11,361 bases of DNA, from NCBI GenBank assembly GCA_046483125.1, contig JAWODU010000082.1:1-11361 (forward strand), given 5' to 3'. The translations under genes were made by a program, and so were the position numbers. Positions 1 to 6,453 of the stretch are shown piece by piece. The stretch's first letter is position 1; each line of letters begins with the position of its first letter. The DNA is from JAWODU01 sp046483125 (lineage in GTDB: Bacteria > Verrucomicrobiota > Kiritimatiellia > UBA8416 > JAWODU01). A model generated the notes under the pieces. The model was not told where the DNA came from, did no database searches, and worked only from the letters and a program-made list of their open reading frames with translations.

Positions 1-60
1 CAACGCTTGCCGCAGGCTTGTGTGCCGGGTCGTCCTGACGGCCTCCGTGGTGTCGAGCAT

Positions 61-167
61 CCGGCTTCGCAAGCCGGGAAGCTCGACTTCTTCCTGTCTT
101 CAAATGCCCCAAACACAACATCTTCCCAGCAGCAACACATCCCGCCATCGTGCGCAGCACGACGGCG
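61..167. repeat. Two short GC-rich hairpins
   Basis: A perfect hairpin CCGGCTT-CGC-AAGCCGG lies at 61-77. A second lies at 143-167: inner stem TCGTGC/GCACGA around GCA, extended by CGCC/GGCG across one mismatch. Neither is followed by a T-run, so neither looks like an intrinsic terminator. Function unknown. Confidence 0.5.
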
Positions 168-663
168 CAAAACGACAATCCTCAAATCCAATGGCAAAAG
201 GACACACTCAAACGCAGTTCCGAATCCCCGACAGCCAGCAACGGAATCCGGCGGTGTCCGCGCTGTTGCACGGACTCGTAGGATTTCAACTATACCCACC
301 CGCCACCCTTTGGACCCCGACAACATGCCGAGTGTGCCGTCTTCGCGGACTCAGAAAGTGCACTCCGCATGTTGCCCCCGAGTGGCTGCCAAATGGCGTC
401 ACGGAAACCGTGTCGTCATTTCGCCGCTTTCCAGACCAGACGCCCGCCCACCGCCCTTGTTCAGACCCCGGCCTATCGGCCCCCAAAAGGAAAGCCCGCA
501 GTCAAAAGCCGGAAGCCTTCCTCGTAAACTGCGGGTGCATCCGTCTTTTCACTGCGTGCTTGCTGTGCATCGGCCGCAAACCGTCTGTGTCAACCGTGCC
601 GCCGGGAGCGTCCCGGTTGCCCCAGCCGGTATGCCGCCGCAATAGATCCCCCCTTGGGTCTTT

Positions 664-762
664 GGCCCCCCGAGGCGGGGGGCCGACCCGTTGCTTTGTC
701 TGCGGCGCGCGGCTCGCGCGCGGGGGAGCGCCTGCCAAAGAAGGCAGGGGAAGTTTCCCCTG
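664..762. repeat. Cluster of strong hairpins
   Basis: Three perfect inverted repeats follow each other: GGCCCCCC/GGGGGGCC with a 5-nt loop (664-684), GCGCGCG/CGCGCGC with a 3-nt loop (705-721), and CAGGGGAA/TTCCCCTG with a 2-nt loop (745-762). A further stem CCTGCC/GGCAGG (731-748) overlaps and competes with the last one. No T-tract follows. The cluster could be a structured RNA leader, a replication or transfer-associated structure, or simply repeat debris; I cannot decide. Confidence 0.45.
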
Positions 763-966
763 ACCCCTCTTTCAGCGCGCGCGATCTTCAGCCGCCGCAT
801 TCCCCGTGCATACCGCTTTTGTTCATTCCAACCGTTAATCCACGTGCCAACCTTTTCTCCAAATCCCGCCCGACGTTCCGGCCTACGGCCGTCACTGTCG
901 GGCCTCGACAAGCCTTCATCGCCCAGACCCCTTCGGGGACAGCGCAAGTTCCGGCTTGTCTCCATC

Positions 967-1076
967 TTCCAATGCTTGGAAATCATGCTTCGCACAGCTT
1001 CCAATCCCTGGAAGATTCTGTCGGATTCCTTCCGAGACTTGGATGTCTTTTGACAAGGACAGTCCAAGCTTCGGAA
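967..1076. repeat. Phased array of four 15-bp palindromes (TTCCAA-N3-TTGGAA)
   Basis: Four imperfect copies of TTCCAA-N3-TTGGAA lie at 967-981 (perfect), 999-1013, 1030-1044 and 1062-1076, the last three with one or two deviations each. Their starts are 32, 31 and 32 bp apart, about three helical turns, so the centres face the same side of the helix. The 16-17 bp between copies are unrelated to each other. This is what an operator array for a dimeric DNA-binding protein would look like. No gene sits immediately beside it. It is not a CRISPR, because the repeats are too short and too variable. Confidence 0.6.
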
Positions 1077-1687
1077 GGTTGATGACATTTGATCCATGTA
1101 CCCCGCAAGACTGCACGGCTACGACGTGCATCCTTGCCCCCACGCGCCCGCAAATCGGCAACCTCCCTGCCCGGAGTCAGGCAGCCTGCCGGTTTGCTTT
1201 TCGGCGCTACAGGAGAACGAGCCCCCGCCAATTTCCGAGTGCCGCTTCTTTGCGCCGTCCGTTCGCGTTCGCCTGTCCTCCATGCCGTTCAACCCTGGTG
1301 CTACGCACTCACACCATCCGCGATATCCTGCGCTTGTGCCAGTGCGCGGCCATTGCAATTCTGTTTGCTGTCGCCGTCGAGCACTCCGTCGTCATCTGCA
1401 CAGACCCGCATTCGCCGCTTCGGATGCACTGGCGCATCCCCGGAGGGGTACGCTCAGGAAAACGCGGCTGGTGTTCGCCCTTCACCCGGCGTTGCCGGGT
1501 TCGGGTCAGGGTTGCCCGGCATTCCGGCCAGGACGACCGCCACACTCCCGGCGCGGCAGAAACGTCACTCCAAAATCGGCCCCCGGAAAAACCGGCTTCA
1601 AGAGCGTGTTGCTCTGCGTCGCCATCCCAGCCACTCCGGGACAGGTCTGTCGCCGCAGAGTACGCCAGGGGGCCAACACCCTCTTGA

Positions 1688-1827
1688 TCCGCCTACGGCG
1701 GAACGTCGGTAAGATCCCCCGGCGCGCCTGTTTTGATTACAGGCGGCGCGCCGGGCCGTTCAGCCTGCGCAGGCTTGGCTTCACTGGGGTCGCGCTTCGC
1801 GCTCCGCGGTAGGACTCTTCGAGTCCT
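1688..1827. repeat. Run of five successive hairpins
   Basis: Five inverted repeats are packed into 140 bp. They are TCCGCC-TAC-GGCGGA (1688-1702), CCCGGCGCGCC/GGCGCGCCGGG with 11-bp arms (1718-1755), AGCCTGC/GCAGGCT (1762-1775), GCGC/GCGC (1792-1802) and AGGACTC-TTC-GAGTCCT (1811-1827). The first has the same CCGCC/GGCGG arms as the REP-like elements further along the window. The last could act as a weak terminator, but no T-run follows it. Confidence 0.45.
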
Positions 1828-1946
1828 GATATTTAAACTAAACTACCCCAACTACTACTACCCCCCAACCAATCTACGCTTCAGGCGGCAGGCCCCCTCT
1901 GTGCCGGAGCAGCCTTGTTTCCTCACGCCGGGCAGCAAAAGCCGCC

Positions 1947-1992
1947 GCGCCGCAAAACGCCGGAACCGCAAGCGGTCCCGGCGTGGCGGCGC
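1947..1992. repeat. Long imperfect hairpin
   Basis: An outer stem GCGCCGC/GCGGCGC (1947-1953 with 1986-1992) is separated by a small internal loop from an inner stem ACGCCGG/CCGGCGT. That stem continues across one mismatch into ACCGC-AA-GCGGT. In total 19 base pairs lie in 46 nt, the strongest structure in the gene-free region. Function unknown; it reads almost the same on both strands. Confidence 0.5.
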
Positions 1993-2038
1993 TTGCCGTC
2001 AAGAACGGCATCGGCTTTTGCTTGCCCTGCATTCGGCG

Positions 2039-2077
2039 GCTGCTATGGCACATCACGGGCACCACCACCTTTCGCTC
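2039..2077 (+). repeat. 39-bp segment paralogous to the flanks of the 6283-6315 element
   Basis: These 39 bp align with 6264-6282 joined directly to 6316-6335, at 35 of 39 positions and without gaps. The copy here lacks the 33-bp palindromic element that interrupts the other copy, so it acts as an uninterrupted reference for that insertion. The flanks show only weaker resemblance. The repeat itself is of unknown nature. Confidence 0.55.
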
Positions 2078-2199
2078 TTTGCCCCGCCCACCGCCCCAGT
2101 CGTTCTCTTCGCGTGCACCGTGAACCAGCAAAATGATCTTTCCGTCTTCGATCGTCCAGCTTCACCGGGCAGCTTAGTCTTCTCTCGCTCACTATTAAC

Positions 2200-2231
2200 A
2201 CCGAAGCCCGGAAATAGCGGACGGCTTCGGT
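2200..2231. repeat. 9-bp inverted repeat upstream of arsR
   Basis: ACCGAAGCC (2200-2208) pairs with GGCTTCGGT (2223-2231) across a 14-nt loop. It lies about 95 bp before the arsR start and outside the putative operator. No T-run follows it. It may be a boundary structure between the gene-free region and the operon. Confidence 0.35.
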
Positions 2232-2287
2232 TCGAAAACTGTTATCCTGCACCATTCATTTTCCTGCCGACCCTGAAAACTTTTCTG

Positions 2288-2317
2288 TTGCATTAGCATA
2301 TAAGCGTATGCTAATTA
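2288..2317 (+). promoter_or_regulatory. Putative arsR promoter
   Basis: TTGCAT (2288-2293) could be a -35 box and TAATTA (2312-2317) a -10 box, with an 18-bp spacer. Transcription would then start within a base or two of the arsR ATG at 2325, giving a leaderless or nearly leaderless mRNA, which fits the lack of a Shine-Dalgarno sequence. The putative operator lies across this spacer. The 14-bp block around the -35 box recurs before the Xre-type gene at 6370-6383. Confidence 0.4.
2292..2315. promoter_or_regulatory. Putative ArsR operator (9-6-9 inverted repeat)
   Basis: ATTAGCATA (2292-2300) and TATGCTAAT (2307-2315) are perfect inverted repeats separated by TAAGCG, ending 9 bp before the arsR start codon. 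ArsR/SmtB repressors are known to bind imperfect inverted repeats over their own promoters, often of ATA-rich 12-2-12 type, so location, size and AT-richness fit autoregulation. The binding itself is inferred. Confidence 0.7.
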
Positions 2318-2324
2318 TGTATTC

Positions 2325-2687
2325 ATGAAAGACCCAATCCAGTTGGCTCGCATATTGAAGGTGTTGTCGGTTCCCGCCCGTGTGCGGATCGTCCAGCTTC
2401 TCAAGGGGCGAGCACTGTGCGTTAACGCGTTGACGGCACGGCTTGACATTACGCAAGGCGCGGTCTCGCAACATTTGCGGATCATGCGGGATGCGGGACT
2501 CGTTGTGGACGAAAAGCGCGGCTACTTCGTCCATTACCGTTTGAACGAAGAGGCGCTCGCCGATTGGCAAGCGCATATAGGAAAACTGTTGGATCCGAAC
2601 AGCGTATCCAGTGAAAACATGAAGGGAGCGAAACCATGTGCTGCTGCAATGAAACAAAACAGGAATGCCAAAAGCCGGAAAGCCTGA
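2325..2687 (+). CDS. ArsR/SmtB-family winged-helix transcriptional repressor
   Basis: The 120-residue protein is a typical ArsR-type winged helix: an N-terminal dimer helix (about 4-14), the motif VLSVPARVRIVQLL (about 13-26), a recognition helix in TQGAVSQHLRIMRDAGLV and a wing at KRGYFVHYRL. Family members release DNA on binding metal ions or metalloids, or on thiol oxidation. I see no CxC or other Cys pair in the helices where ArsR or SmtB bind metal. The only Cys are one near residue 29 and one near the C-terminus, so the signal is unclear. Residues after about 90 form a basic tail that the overlapping next gene may partly dictate. It heads the operon and has a matching operator just upstream. 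No Shine-Dalgarno precedes the ATG, and translation may be leaderless. Confidence 0.88.
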   Translation: MKDPIQLARILKVLSVPARVRIVQLLKGRALCVNALTARLDITQGAVSQHLRIMRDAGLVVDEKRGYFVHYRLNEEALADWQAHIGKLLDPNSVSSENMKGAKPCAAAMKQNRNAKSRKA

Positions 2688-2869
2688 AGAGCAAGCCCGA
2701 GGACTGCACGCCGGAACAGGTTAAGGAATGCCACGGCGACGTGGATGCTCACCCTTGCGATGAGACAACGGGCTGCGAGCATCCCGAACGGCTACAGGGC
2801 AAGCCGGGCGAGTGTTCGCAGGAACAGATTCGCATATGTCACGGGGAAACGGCCGTACATCCGTGCTAA
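2636..2869 (+). CDS. Small Cys/His-rich protein with two identical-spacing modules
   Basis: The 77-residue protein has 11 Cys. It starts with M-C-C-C and then holds two tandem modules, Cys11-24-32-41 and Cys47-60-68-77, both spaced C-x12-C-x7-C-x8-C. Both also share PE near the start, KP before the second Cys, EQ before the third, and CHG and HPC motifs at the end. Each module also has two His, so each could hold one metal ion or small cluster; metal chelation or delivery is inferred. Small proteins with such C..PE..KP..C..EQ..CHG modules occur in anaerobes as far as I recall, but I know of no assigned function. The gene overlaps the arsR 3' end by 52 nt in another frame. GGAG about 8 nt before the ATG supports this start. 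There is no signal peptide, so it should be cytoplasmic. Confidence 0.75.
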   Translation: MCCCNETKQECQKPESLKSKPEDCTPEQVKECHGDVDAHPCDETTGCEHPERLQGKPGECSQEQIRICHGETAVHPC

Positions 2870-2914
2870 TAGAAACAGAGACAGAATATCCCAAGACGAA
2901 AGGACAACGGAAGC

Positions 2915-3235
2915 ATGAAACTTGGCATAGTGATTACTCAGACCGAACCAGAGACGGTATTCAACGCATTGCGTCTGGCCTCCTACAGCCTGAAACAGGG
3001 AGATCAGGTGCGCATATTCCTGTCCGGCAAGGGTGTTGAGATCGACCAAATCGAAGATCCTATATTTGACGTAAAGAATGAAGCGCAGAAAGTCCTCGAC
3101 GCCGGCGGTGAGTTTCTGGCCTGCGGCACATGTCTGAAGCTGCGGAACTCGGAGGGGTCGGAGGTATGCCCTCTTTCGACGCTGAAGGACCATTATGAGG
3201 TCGTTCGCGATTCGGACAGGTTGGTGACGGTATGA
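2915..3235 (+). CDS. DsrE/DsrF-like sulfur-relay protein
   Basis: The 106-residue protein matches the DsrE/DsrF/TusD-like fold. It has an N-terminal strand (MKLGIVITQT), an AL-x-LASYSLKQGD helix and turn, strand VRIFLSGKGVE, and a Cys-bearing segment ACGTCLKLR with Cys70 and Cys73, plus Cys85. In this superfamily a conserved Cys carries persulfide in sulfur transfer or oxidation. Here the CGTC pair and the length fit the short cytoplasmic DsrE-family proteins common in anaerobes. Its stop overlaps the methyltransferase start as ATGA, indicating translational coupling. Together with the Cys-rich protein upstream it gives the operon a thiol or sulfur theme. The exact partner is unknown. Confidence 0.78.
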   Translation: MKLGIVITQTEPETVFNALRLASYSLKQGDQVRIFLSGKGVEIDQIEDPIFDVKNEAQKVLDAGGEFLACGTCLKLRNSEGSEVCPLSTLKDHYEVVRDSDRLVTV

Positions 3236-3936
3236 CCCTTGACGAAACTGGTCGAGGGAAGTCAGTGGCCCGCCTGTCACAGGAGAACTCCCAACCCGAG
3301 TTACCTGACTACTACGCTACGGTTGCCGATGACATCGTCGCGTTCTGCGGCGACGAGGGAGGCCATGTTTGGATCGATCTGGGCTCGGGTCCAGGCGGTC
3401 TTGGACTGGACTTGCTGGAGAAAATTCCCGATAGCGTGATGTCTTTTATTGACCCGAAGCCCGATGCCTTGCGCCGGGCGCTAGACGTTGCAAAAGAACG
3501 CGGCTTCCGCTCTCGGGCGATAGCGGTTGTCGGCTTTGCCGAGGCGTTACCGCTGCCCGACGAATCGGTGGATGTGATTGTAAGCCGGGGTTCGTTCTAC
3601 TTCTGGCAGGATCGCGCTCAGGGCTTGCGGGAGGCCTGGCGCGTTCTGCGCCCCGGTGGCCGGGCCATGATCGGCGGCGGATTGGGTGCCGGGTATCCCG
3701 ACTGGGCGCGCAGGGAGTTCATCCGACGTCAGCGTCAATCGCAAGCACGTAAAGGCCCGGATGCAATGAGTGAATTCCGCGAGGCACGCAGCCCCGACAC
3801 CTTTCGCCGTCTTGCCGTGGAAGCCGGATTGCAGGCGTTCGAAGTCATCGGAGAAGGCGGACAGGATCCAGACGCCCGGAATGCCGGAGTCGGCATCTGG
3901 CTGCGATTTACGAAGGAGGCAGAAAATGTCAGTTGA
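3232..3936 (+). CDS. Class I SAM-dependent methyltransferase
   Basis: The 234-residue protein shows the Rossmann-like SAM fold. Motif I is at residues 49-56 (DLGSGPGG), with an acidic strand end at IDPKPD (about 75). LPLPDESVDVIVSRGSFYFWQD lies at about 105-126, and the post-motif WRVLRPGGRAMIGGG at about 136-150. This Methyltransf_11-like group is broad, so the substrate cannot be read from sequence. It has a single Cys (residue 39), so it lacks the Cys set of arsenite methyltransferase ArsM despite the ArsR neighbour. It is coupled by ATGA to the DsrE gene, and its last 11 nt overlap the ABC ATPase start. It may methylate a substrate that the ABC transporter exports (inference). Confidence 0.85.
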   Translation: MTLDETGRGKSVARLSQENSQPELPDYYATVADDIVAFCGDEGGHVWIDLGSGPGGLGLDLLEKIPDSVMSFIDPKPDALRRALDVAKERGFRSRAIAVVGFAEALPLPDESVDVIVSRGSFYFWQDRAQGLREAWRVLRPGGRAMIGGGLGAGYPDWARREFIRRQRQSQARKGPDAMSEFREARSPDTFRRLAVEAGLQAFEVIGEGGQDPDARNAGVGIWLRFTKEAENVS

Positions 3937-4918
3937 TGAAAAGACGGCAATCGAGATCCGTGGCCTGTCCAAACGGTTCGGCGATGTCGAAGCCGTAGCA
4001 GGCATCGATTTCGATGTGCGGGAAGGCGAGTTGTTTGGCTTTCTGGGTCCGAACGGTGCGGGCAAGAGCACGACCATCAATATCCTGATCGGGCTGGCCA
4101 GGCCGGATGCAGGCACCATCCGCATCAGCGGGATTGACTGCTCAACGAACCCCAAGGCCGCCCAACACCTGATGGGCGTGGTGCCGGATGAGAGTAATCT
4201 TTACCCCGAACTGACAGGGTTCGACAACCTGAGTTTCTGCGGCTCGCTTTACGGCATGCCCCGGCGTGATCGTGAATTACGGGCGCAAGAGCTGCTCAAG
4301 CGTTTCGGTCTTGCCGAAGCCGGAGGACGCAAGTTCGGCGGCTACTCCAAGGGCATGAAACGCAAACTCACCATCGCGGCGGGGATCATCCACTCGCCGG
4401 CCATCCTGTTCATGGATGAACCCACCACCGGCATCGACGTCGCCAGCGCACGGCAGATTCGACAGCTCGTCTCCGACCTGAATGCAAACGGAACAACCAT
4501 CTTCCTGACCACGCATTACATCGAGGAGGCCGAACGGCTCTGCGGGCGCATCGCCTTTATCGTCAAGGGTCGCATCGTCCGTACCGACACCGTTCAGGAG
4601 CTGATGCGGCGGACCGACGGACGTCATGTGGTGCAATTTGCCGTATCCGGGGGATCGGTCAAACTGTGCGAGTCTATCGTCGCCGGTTTTCCGGGCCTTC
4701 AGTGCCAAGCGGTCTCTGACACCGCTGTGCGTATCGAGTCCCAGGAACCGGTACGCATCGGCCCGTTGGTGCGCCTGATTGAAGATAGCGGTGAGGACGT
4801 GACCGAGGCGCGCAAGCTGCGACCATCGCTCGAAGATGTCTTCGTAGAGGTCACCGGCATCGAGGCAGGTGTGATGAAACAGGAACGGGAAAAGGCCAAG
4901 ATGGGAGGTGGCGCATGA
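3926..4918 (+). CDS. ABC-2-type transporter ATP-binding protein
   Basis: The 330-residue ATPase has Walker A GPNGAGKST (41-49), a signature-like GYSKGMKRKL (about 139-148), Walker B ILFMDEPTTGID (about 160-171) and an H-loop TTHYIEEAE. A C-terminal DUF4162-like extension follows, as in DrrA/CcmA-type export ATPases for drugs, lipids or glycans. The signature reads YSKGM instead of LSGGQ, as is common in this subfamily. I chose the ATG at 3926 because AAGGAGG lies 6 nt upstream and the protein then starts just before the first strand. A longer in-frame reading from 3770 would lie wholly within the methyltransferase gene. It overlaps the permease by ATGA, so the pair is co-translated. Confidence 0.93.
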   Translation: MSVDEKTAIEIRGLSKRFGDVEAVAGIDFDVREGELFGFLGPNGAGKSTTINILIGLARPDAGTIRISGIDCSTNPKAAQHLMGVVPDESNLYPELTGFDNLSFCGSLYGMPRRDRELRAQELLKRFGLAEAGGRKFGGYSKGMKRKLTIAAGIIHSPAILFMDEPTTGIDVASARQIRQLVSDLNANGTTIFLTTHYIEEAERLCGRIAFIVKGRIVRTDTVQELMRRTDGRHVVQFAVSGGSVKLCESIVAGFPGLQCQAVSDTAVRIESQEPVRIGPLVRLIEDSGEDVTEARKLRPSLEDVFVEVTGIEAGVMKQEREKAKMGGGA

Positions 4919-5652
4919 AAGCATGGATCGCATTCTGGAATATTCTGGCCAAAGACTTCCGGGCCTACTACCTCAAGCCGCCAAACATCAGTTGGGGCAT
5001 CATCTTCCCCTTCGCATGGGCGGGGATGTTCTTTATCCGATCCGGGTCGGGCCTGGATAGCGTGCCGTCTCTACTACCGGGCGTGATGGCGGTGTCCGTG
5101 CTGTTCGGCACAACCAGCCTGCTGTCCGTCACCGTGACGTTCGAGAAAAAGGGTCGGTCGTTCGAACGGCTGCTGCTGGCGCCCATTCCGCTGGAACTGC
5201 TCATGCTGGCCAAGACCGCCGGAGCCATCCTGTTCGGCGTGGCCAATGCCTTTGTGCCGGTCATCATGGCCGCCTTTCTGATGGATATCTCGCAAATCAA
5301 CTGGGCGACGCTCATTCCCGCCATCGTGCTGATTGCGATCAGCTCGACCTTCCTGGGGCTGTTCATCGCCGTATCGGTCAGCGAGGTGTTCGAGGCACAG
5401 ACCTTTTTGAACTTTTTCCGCTTCCCGATGCTGTTCTTGTGCGGACTTTTTTTCCCGGTGGCGCAGTTGCCCGTCTGGCTGCGGCCACTGTCCTACGCGC
5501 TGCCCCTGACCTACGGGGCCGATCTCTTGCACGGCTCGATCCACCGGGCGCCGCACCTGCCGTTGGCACTGAATTTCGGTATGCTGGTTGTGTTCTGCAT
5601 TTTGCTGTTCGCGTTCAGCCTGCGCAATGTCCGGCGGAAGTGGATTGTGTAG
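4915..5652 (+). CDS. ABC-2-type transporter permease
   Basis: The 245-residue integral membrane protein has about six hydrophobic segments, at roughly 28-41, 54-76, 98-123, 130-155, 164-182 and 218-237. A cytoplasmic FEKKGRSFERLLLAPIP loop between segments two and three and a FRFPMLFLCGLFFPVAQLP stretch before the last part are typical of the DrrB/NodJ group. Family members dimerise and, with the ATPase encoded just upstream, export hydrophobic or modified compounds. The substrate is unknown. The methyltransferase and Cys-rich neighbours suggest a methylated, thiol or metal-containing toxicant (inference only). It ends 48 bp before the sigma factor gene. Confidence 0.9.
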   Translation: MKAWIAFWNILAKDFRAYYLKPPNISWGIIFPFAWAGMFFIRSGSGLDSVPSLLPGVMAVSVLFGTTSLLSVTVTFEKKGRSFERLLLAPIPLELLMLAKTAGAILFGVANAFVPVIMAAFLMDISQINWATLIPAIVLIAISSTFLGLFIAVSVSEVFEAQTFLNFFRFPMLFLCGLFFPVAQLPVWLRPLSYALPLTYGADLLHGSIHRAPHLPLALNFGMLVVFCILLFAFSLRNVRRKWIV

Positions 5653-5700
5653 CCGTTGGGCAGATGCGAATAAACTGGAAAGGACGGAGGTAGGTCGTGC

Positions 5701-6237
5701 ATGACACCCAGTAGCGAGGAGTTGATGCTTGGCGTCCGCGACGGCGACCTGGAGGCTTTCGAGCAGCTTGTGTTGCGACATCAGGCGGAGGCATGGCGCG
5801 TGGCCTATCGGTATGCCGGCGATGCCGCCGAGGCCGAGGACCTCGCCCAGAATGCGTTCCTGAAGCTCCTTGATGCCGCCCCCCGCTATAAGGTCACCGC
5901 CAAATTCCGCACCTATTTCTTCCGTATCCTGACGCGCCTGTGCATAGATCACGGGCGCAAGAAACGGCCGATCCTCATCGAGGTCCTGCCGGACCTCGCC
6001 GATGCGTCGCCGTCGCCCTCACAGCAGGCAAGCCAGGCCGAACGCGAGATCCTGATCCAGACCGCGTTGAAGGCCTTGCCCGCCGATTATCGAACGGCCG
6101 TCGTACTGCGCTACTTCGAGGGGCTCAGCGGGGCGGAAATGGCGGCGGTAATGGGGCGCAGCGTCAAGGCCGTGGAGCGTCTACTGGCCCGTGCCAAAGC
6201 AATCCTGAAACCACATCTGGAACTGTTGCATCAATAG
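5701..6237 (+). CDS. ECF-type RNA polymerase sigma factor
   Basis: The 178-residue protein has sigma region 2 (about 18-88: AFEQLVLRHQ..., AEAEDLAQNAFLKLL, then FRTYFFRILTRLCIDHGRKK for -10 recognition). An acidic, Ser/Pro/Gln-rich linker (about 93-115) leads to region 4 (about 118-175: ALPADYRTAVVLRYFEGLSGAEMAAVMGRSVKAVERLLARAK). No region 3 is present, as in ECF factors. GGAGG at 5686-5690 supports the ATG. It lies 48 bp after the permease with no terminator between, so it is probably the last gene of the operon. No zinc-finger anti-sigma gene follows, so its control is not explained here; expression from the ArsR-controlled operon may be the control itself (inference). Confidence 0.9.
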   Translation: MTPSSEELMLGVRDGDLEAFEQLVLRHQAEAWRVAYRYAGDAAEAEDLAQNAFLKLLDAAPRYKVTAKFRTYFFRILTRLCIDHGRKKRPILIEVLPDLADASPSPSQQASQAEREILIQTALKALPADYRTAVVLRYFEGLSGAEMAAVMGRSVKAVERLLARAKAILKPHLELLHQ

Positions 6238-6263
6238 CGTCCCACAGGGGCACGGAATATGCT

Positions 6264-6335
6264 GCTGCTATGGCACGTCAGGCTTGTCGCGCCGTAGTTT
6301 TCGCACGAAGGCGGAGGCCCCGCCACCTTTCGCTC
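6264..6335 (+). repeat. 39-bp repeat copy interrupted by a REP-like element
   Basis: Positions 6264-6282 and 6316-6335 together match the uninterrupted 39-bp segment at 2039-2077 at 35 of 39 positions. The extra 33 bp in this copy is exactly the palindromic element at 6283-6315. The rest of the 6238-6453 interval holds a direct repeat CCCATATG (6347-6354, 6355-6362) and the putative promoter of the next gene. Confidence 0.55.
6283..6315 (+). mobile_element. REP-like palindromic element, copy 1 (33 bp)
   Basis: The element begins CTTGTCGCGCCGTAG and ends CGAAGGCGGA, close to the copy at 8539-8571. The shared core is CGCCGTAG...CGAAGGCGG, with CGCC/GGCG arms. It interrupts a 39-bp segment that occurs uninterrupted at 2039-2077. 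That supports insertion, but I see no target duplication. Confidence 0.6.
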
Positions 6336-6376
6336 AAAGTCCCCCGCCCATATGCCCATATGGCCTTTCTTTTCCG

Positions 6377-6405
6377 TTGCATTCACCCATCACGTGTTAT
6401 ATCAT
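6377..6405 (+). promoter_or_regulatory. Putative promoter of the restriction-modification operon
   Basis: TTGCAT (6377-6382) and TATCAT (6400-6405) form a plausible -35/-10 pair with 17-bp spacing, putting the start of transcription near 6412, about 40 nt before the regulator gene. The -35 box sits in a 14-bp block (6370-6383) that matches 13 of 14 bases of the arsR -35 region. No clear operator palindrome was seen. Confidence 0.4.
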
Positions 6406-6453
6406 TCGATCATTCTTTTTTAAGCATACTTGGAGAAAGCGCGAGGAAGAGCA

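Larger units (their letters stand above)
1..2280. other. Gene-free, hairpin-rich region
   Basis: I find no convincing gene on either strand over these 2.28 kb. The open frames present overlap each other in several frames, are rich in Arg, Pro, Ser and Cys, lack recognisable motifs and lack good ribosome binding sites, as expected of GC-rich DNA with few stop codons. What can be seen is a high density of short GC-rich inverted repeats and one regular array of 15-bp palindromes; these are listed separately. No tRNA or rRNA was recognised. It may be an eroded intergenic or island region; a badly decayed gene cannot be excluded. Confidence 0.6.

Noticed and set aside
664..684. Intrinsic terminator at the C/G-rich hairpin
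   Set aside because: No T-run follows on either strand, and no gene ends nearby.
967..1076. CRISPR array
   Set aside because: The repeats are 15 bp, imperfect and palindromic, and the intervals are only 16-17 bp; no cas genes are present.
2223..2255. tRNA 3' end suggested by GGTTCGAAAA and a nearby ACCA
   Set aside because: The bases around TTCGAAA do not form a T-stem, and no acceptor or anticodon stem is found upstream.
7..2296. Long open frames on both strands of the gene-free region
   Set aside because: Several overlap in different frames over the same bases, they have low-complexity composition rich in Arg, Pro and Ser, no recognisable domain and no good ribosome binding site. High GC content explains their length.
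3770..3925. Upstream in-frame extension of the ABC ATPase
   Set aside because: It lies entirely inside the methyltransferase gene. The AAGGAGG at 3913-3919 and the domain start both point to the ATG at 3926.
3232..3936. Arsenite methyltransferase (ArsM), suggested by the ArsR neighbour
   Set aside because: The protein has a single Cys, whereas ArsM needs several conserved Cys to bind arsenite.
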